Assembly (NCBI GenBank): GCA_034008185.1
Contig: CM067082.1
Span: 98,203,311-98,267,310 of the forward strand
Origin: Gorsachius magnificus
Taxonomy: Eukaryota > Chordata > Aves > Pelecaniformes > Ardeidae
Length of the DNA stretch: 64,000 nucleotides
Reading direction: 5' to 3'
The first letter of the stretch is position 1. Each line of letters starts with the position of its first letter. Made by a program: the position numbers and the translations under genes. Shown in pieces: positions 12,322 through 26,400 of this stretch. Below the pieces are notes generated by a model. That model had not been told where the DNA came from, ran no database searches, and worked only from the letters and a program-made list of their open reading frames with translations.

Positions 12322-13309
12322 ATAATTATGCCAAATTCGTATCAATCTAATTAAAAGCAGACCTCATCCAACACACAAAAAAATACTCAATATTATTCCT
12401 TTTTTTCATCAGTCCCATCAAATTACCTTATATTAAACCAATTAGCTTTGTGATGGGAGAGTCTGTTGCTGTAAACTGCAAAAAACAGCAGAGCTATGGC
12501 TATTTATGTCTGTATTTATACTAGCTGAAGATCCAGCTTTAGCTATCAAGATGGCAGCTTGCTGCTTTTAAGTACTGTAATCTTCCCAGTGTCCTCAGAT
12601 ACCTGTACGCACTTGTTCAGTGATATAAATGAAACTTCTTCATTCCATATTAACTACTCAAGTTGCAGAAATTGACCTTTGAGAAGTAACAGTGCATGTT
12701 TTGAATGATAAAGGGTAATTACAGAGAGAGGTAATAAATACCATTAGTACAGGGATTTTCATGGAAATTTTTACCAGAAGTGCAGTTTAATAGGCTGGCA
12801 ACTGTACACTGTTCCATTGTATTTTGAATTCACATGTTTATATTATATATGACAAGGTATAGCTGAAAACTGATAAATCATAACATGAACAATACACTAT
12901 ATTAATGTTATGCCATTTTGTCTAAAGCAATCTTAGATATTAAATCATGGGTTTAACTGAACAAAACAAGCAGATTTAGAGAAGGGAGGTAAAAAATATA
13001 ATTCTTTAGGGTTTGGTCAACATAAGTAGCAACCTTTTGTGATATACATAAACTTTTGCAAATTTGGTCAGGTAGCAATGTGGTACAGAGAACAGGTTTC
13101 ATGAGCACATCTGGTTAATGTAAACATGGTCATATTCTGGAGATTAATTCGATATCCTTCTGGTTGGAAAAGGTACTAATTTGTAATAACTTTCAGTAGC
13201 CTAGACATTTAATTATTGTTCTGTTTTATCCCTTATCTTTTTAACAATATTTCCATACACTCTGCACAAGCTAATGTTTTGTCCAGGCCAAACCCATTCA
13301 TTTTGGATC

Positions 13310-13340
13310 ACATACACACAAACACACACACACATACACA
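13310..13340. repeat. (CA)n-rich microsatellite
   Basis: Interrupted CA dinucleotide run followed by an A-rich stretch; part of a threonine/histidine-rich spurious frame. Confidence 0.8.
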
Positions 13341-15462
13341 AAAAAAGATCTCAACCTCTAAGCATAGCAATTGTGCTTAGTAATCTTGCTGAGCATTGGG
13401 ACATTATACTATTCATAACAGAAGGCCCAAGACCCTACCACAGCTTAAGAACGTTGCAAGAATGGTCAGTGGCAAAACTCCCACTGACTGCAGAAAGGAA
13501 GTGTCACCATCATATATAAAACAACGGCAAGCAGCAATAAAATGGATTTTACACCAAGTTTACACAAAAGAGGGAACAGATGCTAGAGGGAGATATTTCA
13601 GTTTGCTTCCAGTTAGACATAACAGTTGTAAAAAACAACTTTGAGAAACCTATCTAAAAAAAAAAAAAGATCTCTCAGGGCAGTGCTGGGAAGAAAGAAG
13701 AAAGAAATTTAACAAATAGCAAAAAGTCTTGAGCCAAACTAAAGACATATGCAATTATTCAATATATACTTGCTTTGTTTGTTATTCCTTTGTTCAAACT
13801 CAGTTCTTCAGTAGATGGAAATTTTATTTTTAATGACCAGAAAGAAAGAAGAATTGCAACCCTTCTTCATGTCCACTTAAGAATCAGGTAAACCATGAGG
13901 GGTTTTTTCCTTCTAAGCATGGGGGTGAATGGTTGTTTGAGGTAGCTGACACAGAACACTTAGGGAACAGACCGACCCTCAGCTCAGTTCACAGTGTGTT
14001 GACTTTGTGACTATGTACATCAGCCACTGCAGGAACCCTCTCTTGCAAAGATGTGAAGTGGAACTGGGTCAAGCCTGCTAAACATGAGCAAAGCTGGAGC
14101 ATTGCTGCACTAGCAAAGCTCCCAGATCCAAAGAAGAACCTTCTTTGTCCTGCCTCCAACTTAACCACACAACTGACTCCACAATAACCACGGTACACAG
14201 GATAAACACATCTCTTTTCTTACTGACAAGATGATTTCTTTTCACTAACAATGTTGTGCAGATTTTCATACTTTGTAAAAAATGCAAGGCCATTGTATTA
14301 CCAGGATTACTAGGAGAGACCAACCATAATCAGTCACATTTGCTGCTTTAGTGAATATAAGCCAAACAACTGTATCTTAATAGATGCTTAATAGTTATTA
14401 CTAACTTTTAAAAATTAAGCAAATATTTGTGTATTTCATAGAAAGGAGAAATTTGGTAACATTAAAAAGCTATTAAGACCATTTTACGTAATACTTTAGA
14501 AGGCATGTTTTTTTTTAACATAGGAAGTGTGTGCAGATTGTTTTAATATGGCCCAGTTACAACAGAGAGCTGTGTAATCTGCCTTAAATGTTCAGCATCT
14601 GAAGATTTTTTGCAATACGATTTTTTGGGGGCAAATCTTTACTGCAACTGTTCAGGTCAACAGCATTACACACCACTTCAGGGACCACAGTACATTGCAT
14701 GTAACCTCACTATGATCTGGTAAGAAAGGCCTTCCCCATTTTGAACCACCTGAAATTAGGTCTCTGGTTTCTCTGGCTGGGGAAGACAACAGAGGCTACT
14801 AGTCACAGCATCCCTTCCTGAGACTCTGTCTGCCCAAAGAGCTGTTCCCAAAATGCAATAGGCCTGATGTTATCAACAGTCATGTGGATTTTTGACTAGA
14901 CTTCTGCTTGTTTTTTCACAAAACTGGAATTGCTGATTCTTCTGCTTTGTTTTGGTTTCTGACTGGTGTTTCCTTCATTTTATAGACTTCTACAATTACT
15001 ATTTCAGTAAAAGGTTCAACTTTTTTACTTTCTGACTAATGCTACATGTATCAATTGCATACTGATATAAAACTCAGTGCAAAATGTACCTTGCCTTGGT
15101 GCATAAAGTTGCATGGTCTCCAACACCTGCACCTCCAAATGCGACAAATACACATGATTTTAAGCAACAGGCTGGCTACATAAAGTATCTTCTCAGCCAG
15201 GCATGTAAGAATACACACTCCAGGTCCAGGATGCTACTGGAGACCACATGGCTATAAGCCACTATTTTGGACTAATAATACTTTCATTAAATGTTTATGA
15301 TTTCAACTACACTAACAATGGTTTCTTGACTTTGCTTATAAGATGTATGCACTTTTTGGCCACACAAGACTTTGAGCATAATGAACGATCTGCACACCTG
15401 ATTATCACAGCTTGGAACAGCTGAAGTTCTTTGTCTTGGATACTAGAGAAAAGAAAGATATT

Positions 15463-15541
15463 AGTACAGATGTGATGCAAAGGGCCAGCCAGTTTCTAGC
15501 CACAAATGTGTTTTTCATGTTACCTGCATCACATCTGTACT
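15463..15541. repeat. Inverted repeat with 17-bp perfect arms
   Basis: The left arm AGTACAGATGTGATGCA (15463-15479) is exactly complementary to the right arm TGCATCACATCTGTACT (15525-15541), with a 45-base spacer. The complementarity stops sharply at both arm ends. It could form a hairpin in RNA or be a remnant of a small foldback element. Confidence 0.9.
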
Positions 15542-16885
15542 GGATTAAATGAGGCACCACTGGACAATTGTTTTGTCCATGTTAAAACACCTTATTCAGA
15601 ATATATAGCAATTTTCTAATTATACTGGTTTTTCTCCACTCATATCTCAAAAATTAACAACAAGAGCACAAAACCAAATCTATACCTGAAGTTCAAACTA
15701 GTGGGAAATTGAAATCAAAATACATAATTCAAAAATAAAAATCCTAAATTACAGAATTAATTGAAACAGAAAAAGTCAGGGTTCACCTTTGCCGTGTCTG
15801 TTGCAACAAAGCTTACTTTTTGCCAGCATTGCCTGAAATACCCACCTTATTTTCACACTAGGAAAAGATGGTTGAAGTAAAAAATGGCAAGTTGCTACTG
15901 GGGTCCATGTTTCACTTTGAATATTAAAACTACAGTAAAACTACAGCCAGTGGACTTAAGTCAAACTCTCAGTTTGAAAGCCTGTGTAAGTAAGAAGCAT
16001 GCTTAAAGCTTCTGTCCGACCTCGATCCAAAAACTATCAATGTGCGTGGGAGTGTCTACCCTTATAGAACTGGGTTTTGGATCAGGCACTTGAACAGCTA
16101 TGAATCTAAGTAGTACTGTGCTGAAGTAAAATGCTTACTCTGAAAACATGCATAAACTTATTCACAGAAATAATTCTATTAAACATTTTTATGTAAACAA
16201 AATAAAATTTGAACATAAACTTAGTTTAGGCTCAGGCAAAAAGAGATAGCACAGCTATTATTTTTGCTGATATATACAGGTCTGGGATTTTCATTTGTGA
16301 CAGAGACATGGGAAGAAATTAGTAAGGACTAGTCAACAAAGTATTCCATTATGCTTTGTTAGAGAAACTATAAGCCCAGAACAAGTCAGCTCAGCGTCAG
16401 ACATTTTGGAGCAGTGCTCTGTCAGTTACATTTCCACCACAAATACACTATAGTTGCAACTCCTTTTTCTTACATTAAACAGAAAGGTTATGCAGCAGTA
16501 GGTCAGATACCTACCACATCCAGTGACAACATCTGATCATACGAAATTTGGAGCATGACACAAACAGGACCTGTAGTTGAAAGTTTTCAAAAGTACTTAA
16601 GTGCTTGTAGAGAATACACCCCATTGACTTCCAGTGAAACCTGATGCTCAAGTACCTAATTTACTACTGTAAAACAGAATTTCATTTGTGAAATCACATG
16701 AGTATTTTTAGATAGATTTATCACATTTCCTTAATGTAAATTGAGTCATCCTGTGGAAATAGAGCAATGTAAATATTTGAAGCATAATAACATGAGTATT
16801 CTTGGATCTCAGCAACAAAAATAAAGTTATATTACTTTATATCCACAAAGAATATAAAAATTTAAGTGCTTAAAATTTATAGGAC

Positions 16886-17461
16886 TGTCATGGTTTAACC
16901 CCGTCTGGCAACTAAGCACCACGCAGCTGCTTGCTCACTCCCCCCACAATGGGATGAGGGAGAGAATTGGAAGAGTGAAAATGAGAAAACTCATGGCTTG
17001 AGATAAAGACAGTTTAATAAGGAAAGCAAAAGCCTTGCACGCCAGCAAAGCAAAACAAGGAATTCATTCACCACTTCCCATTGGTAGGCAGGTGATCAGC
17101 CATCTCTGGGAAAGCAGGGATCCATGACACAAAATGGTTACTTGGGAAGACAAACACCATCACTCCAAACATCCCCTCTACCTCCTTCTTCCCCCAGCTT
17201 ATATACTGAGCATGACATCATATGGTCTGGAACACCCCTTTGGCCAGTTTGAGTCAGCTGTCCTGGCTGTGCCCCCTCCCAGCTTCTGGTGCACCTGGCA
17301 GAGCATGGGAAGCTGAGAAGTCCTTGACTTGTCTAAGAACTACTTAAAAACAATTAAAACATCAGTAACTTATCAACATTCTTCTCATACTAAATCCAAA
17401 TCACAGCATTATACTGGCTTCTAGGAAGAAAATTAACTCTCTCTCAGACAAAACCAGGACA
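16886..17461 (-). mobile_element. Avian ERVL-like solo LTR (copy 1)
   Basis: A 576-bp LTR with TG...CA termini. Read on the minus strand it begins TGTCCTGGTTTTGTCTGAGA at 17461 and ends ACCATGACA at 16886, the usual orientation of this bird LTR family. A TATATAAG box lies at 17198-17205 (minus) and an ATTAAA polyadenylation-type signal at 17013-17018 (minus), in the right order for U3-R-U5. Flanks AGGAC and AGGAG form a one-mismatch 5-bp target duplication. No gag/pol/env remains next to it, so LTR-LTR recombination is the likely origin. Confidence 0.85.
17198..17205 (-). promoter_or_regulatory. TATA box of solo LTR copy 1
   Basis: TATATAAG on the minus strand just after CATGCTCAG, the expected core promoter place in this LTR family. 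The sister LTR at 42082-42655 lacks it. Activity is unknown. Confidence 0.55.
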
Positions 17462-20400
17462 AGGAGAAACCTGAGTAGACACAGATGGCAAAATCAAAAT
17501 TACGTTTCAAATAAGCATTGAAAGTAAAGTCATACTGCATATACATGCAATTAGTCAGACTCAAGAAATAAATTCAGCCCAAATTTATTTTATGAAAATA
17601 AAATTTTGGGGATTTCCAAGACAGCGGGCATGGATTATAAACAGCAATCTCCATGCATTATAATCAACAATCTTGGGGCTTTGTTTCAATAGAGTACAGG
17701 TTCCTTTCAAGTATTCATATGTGTCAAACTTTGAAAAAGCATTCCACTAACTAAAATTAACTCACATGTGTAAAAATATTCCCAATATACATGGTAACAA
17801 GAAGACAATTTATAATGAGCAGTAGGGCTGTGAATCACATGGAGGCATGAATTAAGTCAGTTTTAATTAACATATGGGAGGAAAATCACCAGGAAAAAAA
17901 CTGGAAAAATAACCCCCAAATATTAGCCTACAAGGATTTAATCCAAAGAATAACTTGGAAAAGCACAAAACAACACAACTCATCCTTTTTTGCTCCTACT
18001 TTTAACCTCCTGGCTTCTGAAAATAACCTTTAACCATTAGATCCCAAAATGGTGATATTAAAATTCTCTCTCTCTCTTTTAAATTATCCTTAGGAATATG
18101 GAAGTCAACATGCACCTAAATTACATAAGAGCTACAGTGGATGTGTACATAGGCCAACAATTACAGAATAAGAAAAAGAAAAGACCGTTCTGCACAGTCC
18201 AGTCCTTGCATCAAAAGAATGAGATAAAAATAAATGCAAAAAATGAGATGGAAAAAGTGAGAGAATGAGGAGAGAAAGAGAGGAAAAACCTCAGATATTT
18301 GTGTCCCAAAAATTTAGTATTGACTATACTGATTTTTCTGGAAATTGGGGAAATTATCTAAGTTAATCAACTGTGACATCTACAGTCTCTATTCAACAGT
18401 TGCAGCCCTTGTGGTTTGTTGCATGTTCATTGGTCTTTCAAACTCAGGCATCGGTCAAGCATGTGGACAATCAGGTATGGCAAACAGAGCAACTTGCAGC
18501 AAAATGCTGGCAGTAATTATCAAACAAATGCAAACTATTTGGTGACTATCCACAGAGGATTATTTGTGGTATCTCTGCTTGACCACAAATCAAGCCTTGC
18601 TGTAGACAGAATTTGCCTGTGTCAGCAGATACTCCTTGTCAAATGCAAGGGCTGAGACCAAATCACATATGCATTATAAACATACTGCATGTCTCTGGAA
18701 TATTTTCCTGGTTTAACCTGGTCTCTGTTTTCTCCAGAGTGCTGTCCTGAGCCTTTCATTTTCTCTGTTCTGTTGAAACACCTTCTCCCTCTACAACCAC
18801 TCTCAATTTTCTCCCCTCAATTCATTTACGTTCTACAGACAAGGTTTTAGAATACGGCCTAATAGATATTTTAAGTACAGAAGACAGCACAGATTTTTTT
18901 TAATCTTCTGTATTAGTTGATTTGTTGACTATGATGATTTTCACCACAGTTAGGGTACCATTCCACCTAAAATTGAACTGATGATAGATAGCACTGGGTG
19001 TTTTTTTGCTTTTTAACTTAGATTTCATCATTTTTAGAGTTAGATCAGCAGACATGATCAAAAAGCCAGCACAATTTAGAGTAAATTTTCCCTGCCATAG
19101 TCCTAATTTTTAAAATTATATTGGTTATACTAGTGCAACTTGAAGCCACATAGGATTTTCCATGTGCTTCTCTGGGCATCATGAAAAGAGATTTTATGGA
19201 TGTCTGTATTTTTTTCTGTAATAATATATCTGTATTTTATGGTTGTCTATAAAGCTTTAATCTTAATATTTGTTACATTTGAGTTGTGTAAGAAGTGACG
19301 CATTTGCTCTGCTTCTAGCTTTAATAGAAAAAAGTAACTGGTACCCTGATCGTATTTGGGGTGTGAGAACTTGAAATGATAAATGGGAAAACTCAATTCT
19401 AACCTTTTTCTGGACCTTCTTGGAGCTGAGCTGAACTTGAAGAAGTTCTGATATAACAGCAGTATCAAAGGAAACAAGTTCTGTTGCAGCTGTGTACATT
19501 ATTCTTTGAGATGCTGATTTTTATAAGCTCTGTTTTCTAAATTGGATAAATTGCATGTCTGGGAAAAACGACAAATCTCTTATGTCACCTGCCTCATTGC
19601 ATGAGAGCTGAACAAGTCAAAAAGACTGTATAATAACAACAATTTCCCCCCCACCCTCAAGTTGTATCTGTCGTCACAAAAATTCTAGTGAGATTTTACT
19701 GGAAATTTGTCACAGTCTTCTCAATTAAAGCCATTTCAAGGAAAATCACTGCTGAGGCTTCTGAAAAGCTTCACCAAGTGAATCAGTCATCAACTCTATC
19801 ATTACCTCTTTAAATAGCAATACTTACAGGCCTTTTCACTTTATCAGATGCTAGCTAGAGTCAAGCGGAGGGTCCCAAAGCACCTCAGATATGTTACTGC
19901 ATTCCTGACAGAAATCAGACAAAACAGAGCACTTCCTCCTTCTATACTGATACACACATTTGAAAGCCCAACTACTTTTCTTAGCTTTCCTTTTATTCCT
20001 CACTTATATTTATTACTAATGATGTCTATTTTATTCTCTTTTCAAGTAGGTTTAAATAAAATAAAAAAATCCTGAAGTCTGTCTCAATTAACTTGGTTTA
20101 TTCCAGACATTACACTATTTCTTTCTTTTTTCATTTTATGGGGGTTTTTTTAGGCCAATGGGGCTAAAATAATGTGTTATGGATTTTTGTTTCTTGACAT
20201 GTGAATAATTAGTGTAAAAAGGTAAAACTTACTTTTTTTAAGTAAAATTTTCACTTCATTGAGGTCACTGGCAAAACAAAGTAAAGTCAAAGGGAAAATC
20301 TGCAGCAGAGGAAAATTTTTCACGCTGTCTGGAAATGTATGAAAACATAAACATTAGCTGAAGTTCAGTTGAAACAAAGATAGGCAAGATACAGCTTCCA

Positions 20401-23400
20401 AACCATATATTTAACCATGTAAATCTGTGAACTCCCAAGGATAACTCATTAGAGGACTGCAAAAATTTAATAAAAAAGAGCATCTTAATACAATTACTTA
20501 AAGCAAACATTTAAGATACAAATGGAAATTGTACTGGTAATGACTGTGAGTGCTAATTATTTGCTCCCTGGTGAACCTTGAACATTTCAATAGCTCAAAT
20601 CCAGAGTAATTCAGACAGAACACAGTATTAACAAAGGACAGCATAGTGTAAGCAACTAAACATGTTTGTCCATGCTGTGGTCCTACACTAGCTTAATCAT
20701 GTTTTACAAACTATTATAAGCAAAATTAAATATGTGCTTATGTCTTGGGTGGATACAGTCTGAAATCTTTGAAGTAGTTGTTGCATTCTACTAATCCTCA
20801 GGTCATTTTATTCCTTGTTTCAGAAGTGAATGAACACATTCCAACACATGCCAGATAGATAGCCAATCTCTGCAAGAGAGTATAAATATGAAATCAAGCT
20901 CTGTGTCATTTTAAGGGTGCAAATTTTGCTATTCAACAATAAGGTATCCTGAGGAAGGACGTTGCAGTCTGCTATAAGCACACACCCCTCTTTTGCTTGT
21001 CCTTCAATGGGTGTAGAAAGAATCTCTTCAGAATGCTTCCCAAAATATGTTTACATCTTGCTCATACAAAACTTCACTGCTATGTTAGGAAAAAACAATT
21101 CCTTATAATAAAATACAAAAAGGACATATTTCAGAGTCATGACTGGAGATCAATGCTGATCATATCTTAAATGCTACTGAAAGCTCAGTGTGTAGAGAGG
21201 AATGGAAGGGAAAATGGGAACCTATATTTCCAGCATTTAAAAAACCCCAAGGGATTCAACTCCCCTCCAAAAGCCACAACATTTCTAGATGTTCGCTTTC
21301 AGTGCAAATTACATGAAGTATGAACATTAGACTTTTGATTGCCAATATTACCTAACTATATCTCACACAAGCTCTGTATCTCACACAAGTGTGAATTCTT
21401 CCAAATATAAAGACTGTTTTAGGCGTACTAAAAAGCACCCCTCTCCCCTCTTTATTTTACCTTGATCAGCTAGTTCCATTTCTTAAAATTGGTTGCACCT
21501 ATGATGAAAAAAAGACACACTTTTACTGCATTAGAGTACTAAATAAGAAATTAGGAGAAATTGGGGGGGGGGGGGGGTGCGGGCAGGCTGGCTGTGGGGA
21601 TGTAAACTTCATTCAGACAGAAAACACAATCTCTTGGACAGTATAGATTTTTTTATTGCAAACTACATCACAAGATTCTCAAAGATTTGTCTACCATGAC
21701 AAAAGTTTTTGAGAAAATCCAGCATTTCTGTGGCAATTCAATTCTCCCAATTTATTTTGGTCAGTACTGGATCGTTAAAGCAAACAAAAGAATTTTAGAT
21801 TTGATTTTTCAGGCAGTTTTTCCAAGAAAATTCCCCTGGGCTTTTGGACTAAACAACAACTTCTTCATATAAAAAAAGCCCTCACTGAGCTATTATCTCC
21901 ATAGTTACTTCTGTTTGGATGAAGATGTAATGTTACTAAGGAATAAAATTTATAATTATTCTCTCTGGAGGTCCTATTTACTCAGAGTGAATTATGCAAA
22001 ATAATTCCCAACATCTTTTCATCTGCATATTTTCTCTTGCTTTTGCCTAGGTTTTTTTTTCATTCTTTCTCACAGCGTAGATTTTTGATGTATTTTGTAG
22101 ATATGCAAGATTATTTAGGGGCCATATTGCTCAAGAGGTAAGGTACAGAGATTGCCCTCTACCCTGATACCAAGAAAGTTTACATATTTCATTTATAATT
22201 TAATTTGACTTTATGCCATTTCATAACAATGCTTAAAAATGCCTGAAAGCAAATCTCATGAGAACACAGGAGTAACAGCCGAATGGAAATATAGAGCAAT
22301 TATGAGAAAGCTAGCGTGGAGAAGTGAATTTTAGAATGCATATTGCAAGCCCCAGAAGACATAAGTGGAATACACAGCTATCATTTAATTGAAAATCAAA
22401 GAGTAGAAATAGAGCTTATGGCTATGGCTTCCAATTAAGTATTCTTGTAAATGTTTATCCTTAATTCTGGAGCTTGTGAAGAGAGTGTAACGTTGAAACA
22501 GAAGGCAAAGATACAATTAGGAAATTTTAAAAAAAAACAGCACTATATTCCTTCATCAAGTCTTCTAAAACATTGATACCTTTTATAGAAGCTGTACACA
22601 GCCACCTAAAATCATTAAGAAGAATAAACAGTATTCACATTCTAGGGCATTTGGTGCATAACAGTTGCTGTCTTCTGTAAACTGAGTTATGCTTTCCTAA
22701 ATTTTCTAGATGTTTACATTTCTGCGATGTACAAGAGAGATTGTCTGTACCCAACAATGAATCCATGAAAAGCAGTACAGTCGATGTATTTAAAAACAGA
22801 ACAAAAAAATCCTGTCTTTTTTTCTCCCTTAAAAAGACAGAAATAAAATTGAAATCTTTTGCAAAAGAGATAATATTCTTTCTAGGGGAAAGATCTTTTA
22901 AAAATGCCAAAAAACAACCAACACTCAGTCCCACTGGATTTTAATGTTATTTTATTTCCAATTTTGCAAACTAGTTCAAATAATGCAATTTTATCTAGAT
23001 AAAGTAAGTCACATTTCCGTGAGAGGGAACAGTGGGTTTTGATATTAAATAGCCATCAAATGGTAGTATTTTATTGGCTATTGATCTCATCTTTCTTCCC
23101 TTTGGAATAACTTGAATTGTACCTTCCATATTTTCGATGGCTTAAGAGTGTTGTTATTTACTTTAGAGATGGAGAAGTTTCTCTGTATTTTCAGATACTC
23201 AAATATGCAGTTTGCTTTTACCTTTCTTGGCACAAAGCTTTTAAAAGGTACAAGATTTATATTTTATATTTTTATTTTTGCTCTTGTCTTAAATTGTCAT
23301 TAAATTGAAATATGTTAATAATAACATGGATTCTACATATATCTAAGAATCAAAAAGAGAAGTACTAGGACATGAAAATATTTGATGCCAGTTCATTTGC

Positions 23401-26400
23401 TAGTATTTGTACAAATGCAAGGTACTGATGTGCAACCTATTGAAAAGTTGTGCATTACCTAAGATACATAGTATTAGAAGTTGCAAGAGGCTGAAGACAA
23501 ACATTGCCTAACCTTAACTAATTTCATTGATAGTAGTTCATTGTTAGTGCAGTAGCTAGATCTGTTAATTCCTGGAGGACAGTGAAAAAGGAGTATTTGT
23601 GTATTAGCCACAAAAGTCCAAAAGACTGCAATTCCTTAAAAAAGAAGCAGAGGAAAGTCAGTGCTATACCAAAAGCAGACTTTTTTCTGTGCTGTGCTGG
23701 AGGCAGGGGAGATGAAAGGAATCAGAAGACAATAGAGATGGATGATCTTGCTAATAACAGTCACAGACACTAGATGGGGATGGACGTCAAAACATAAATA
23801 TTGCTTCCAAAATGTACTTTTGCTGCTAAGAATCTAGGTGATATTATATGTAAGGAATGAACAGGCCCAGATTTCAAAGTTCCCTGTGATTTCAACTTTG
23901 TATTCATATCTAGAAATACTCTAAGCTGGTAAAAATTTTGTATTTTCCTCTTTTTTTCAATACACAGCCTCTACTTCAGTTGTTCCACACACAAAGGAAG
24001 AGGCTAAATAAAACCTTTGAAGACTTCCAACAGCAACTCACCACAAATTATTAAAAATAGGTCCTTCATTTGGCTTAGACTGCATTGCCTAGTACTGATT
24101 CTTGAAGCTTTTTCTGCCTAAAGACTATTATCTCAAGCCAGTGTTTTTACACCTGAAATTTAAGGAAGAAAGTAACTTTAAAGAAAGCAAACCAGAAAGC
24201 TGTGTAAGCAGAATGAGAGGCTTGTCACATGGACGTAGGTGTTCATTTACCTATTTTTTTGAGAGATTCAAAGGGTGTTTAAGCTTTGAAACATGGTAGC
24301 AGGCCATGTGGCAGGGTCTGACAGTTTCTTTGTAGATGTTTTCCTTGATTCATCTGAACATTATGCGTACAGGCTCAAGCAAAGAACCCACAGCACAAGA
24401 CCCCACTGTGCCCCATTGCCAAGGTACTTCCAGGTGCTGGGAGAATCACAGACAGCAGTATGGTAGAGCTGAATGGGGGAACTTGAAAGAGAAGGTGGCT
24501 CCCCTTTAGAAAAAGTCCAAGTGGAAAATTCAGGGGAAAAGCACACTTCCCTTAAGAAAAAAACAGGACTTTGTCTGATCCTATGCTTAAATGTGTTCAG
24601 TATAAGCTAAAACCTATGCCTGAAGTTGGAAAAAAACAGATGAGTTGAACCAAAGGTCTAGAACAACCATGAGAAGTACACCATCTTGCATTCTGAATCT
24701 CAAAAACCCCTTCCCCTCTGAAATCAAGTCTATGTATACAATAGACAAGATTGGTGCAACACCTTTAGAGCAGTGGTTCTTGGATTTCTCTACACAAATA
24801 GTGCAGAAATAACATTAAGCACTTCTGACATGAAAAAGTAAGTGTGAAACTTATTTCCAGGACAATTTTAGTGTACAAGAGTATATGCGTGTAGGTAGGA
24901 TAGCTATCACACCATATATAATTTGGAATTTAAACATAATTTTTTCCTTATATTTATCAAGAACGAGATACTGACTAGGGTCTTGATGTCCAATGGCCTG
25001 AAACAAAAGCATTGCAGAGAACTGAGTTAATTATTTGAATAAATCAAATTCCTACTCAAATGCTCAGCACAACAGTCACTGCAGTGTTACTTGTGAGCCA
25101 TGACACATCACATATAGAAAACACTTTATATTTTCTGGACTGAGAGAAGATTTGAGGTGGGTCAATAATTGCCACAGTGCTTACTGTCATCTGAGCAGAA
25201 GATATTTTTCAGGTCGCTGTCTGATATACAAATTCTTGGCAGGAGAAACAGCCCCTTCGCCCCCAGGCAGTTGACTGTACTTCTCAGATGTGCCAGAAAG
25301 GTGGGGTCACACAGGCAACCATAGAGAAAGTGGTTTAGATTTAAAATCACCTTGAGAAGCACCCAGAGAACTTGTGTTGCATAAACTAGCACTGTGGCCA
25401 AAAAAGTCAACATTTATTAAAGTCTGTGGGAAAAACTCAGGATATGCTGTTTTAACAGATGTCAAATGTAAACAGAGCAGATCATTAAAGCCATTCTAGC
25501 ATAACCTCTTGGACCAAAAAACTTGAGATGTATTTTGTTGTACAAAAAGTGAGAAGACAGAGAGATAATAAGCTGGCAGCTGCAGAATCAACAAAGTCAT
25601 TTGCCACAGCAGTATATCTTAATTCTTCAAAGGCAAATTTGCAAGGAAATGTTGACAAATTATTTATCATAAACAGAACGCATCTAAATCACATTATGGC
25701 AAACTAGGAAAAAAAAAAGAGGAAGAGATAGGAATTTTATTCTCTGTTTTACCTCAAAATAGGAGGATTTGACATTTTTTTCTATTTCAGAAAACAAATT
25801 AACATTCATCTTGTTTGGTCCCTACTACGCATTTTCAAGTTTACATCAGCTTTCCAAGCAGTGATTAACCTCAGAAAAAGGTGAAATGCCTAAATAAGGA
25901 ATTTTATGTGAAAAAGAATTAATACTAAGAGAGTCAGTATAAAGTGTATTCTTGTCCTAAGTGTCTGTACTAGAAAATGCTTTAATATTTCTTTTTCCTA
26001 GTTCCATTCAGATTGTCATTCTTCATAATGTTGCAGTGTATTATCTTCATTAATGATTCAAACACATATTAATAGTATTTTTCCTGCATAGATAGACTTG
26101 AAGGGTTTCCTAAACCTGCTAAATAATTTTTTTTTGTTGTTATTTGCTAAGGCAGTTGGTATTCTCCATCTGCTGTTCCTAAAAATTACATTTTGACCCT
26201 TAGTGTGTGCATGCAAGTGTGAGTACATAAGATTGTGACTCTGCCTCTTAAAAGATGAGAAAAAGAACTAGCATGATAGTTGATAATTCCTGTTTGAATC
26301 CTACTCTAGGAAAAACAGAAAATAAGGAATCGAATGCCACTTAAAAAAAAAAACCTCAAGCTTATTTTTAACAAAAAAAAATTACTGGTAAGAGCAGTTC

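Larger units (their letters stand above)
10371..16885. other. Unassigned AT-rich non-coding DNA with small repeats
   Basis: No supported gene. It holds a G run near 11979-11987, an 18-bp tandem duplication at 12286-12321, a CA-rich microsatellite around 13310-13340, an A13 run near 13656 and a 17-bp perfect inverted repeat at 15463-15541. Open frames such as 13396-13644 and 14078-14323 show no domain. Confidence 0.55.

Noticed and set aside
13274..13644. Overlapping frames ending just before an A13 run, considered as a processed pseudogene with a poly(A) tail
   Set aside because: No recognisable parent protein, no target duplication seen, and part of the frame is a CA microsatellite.
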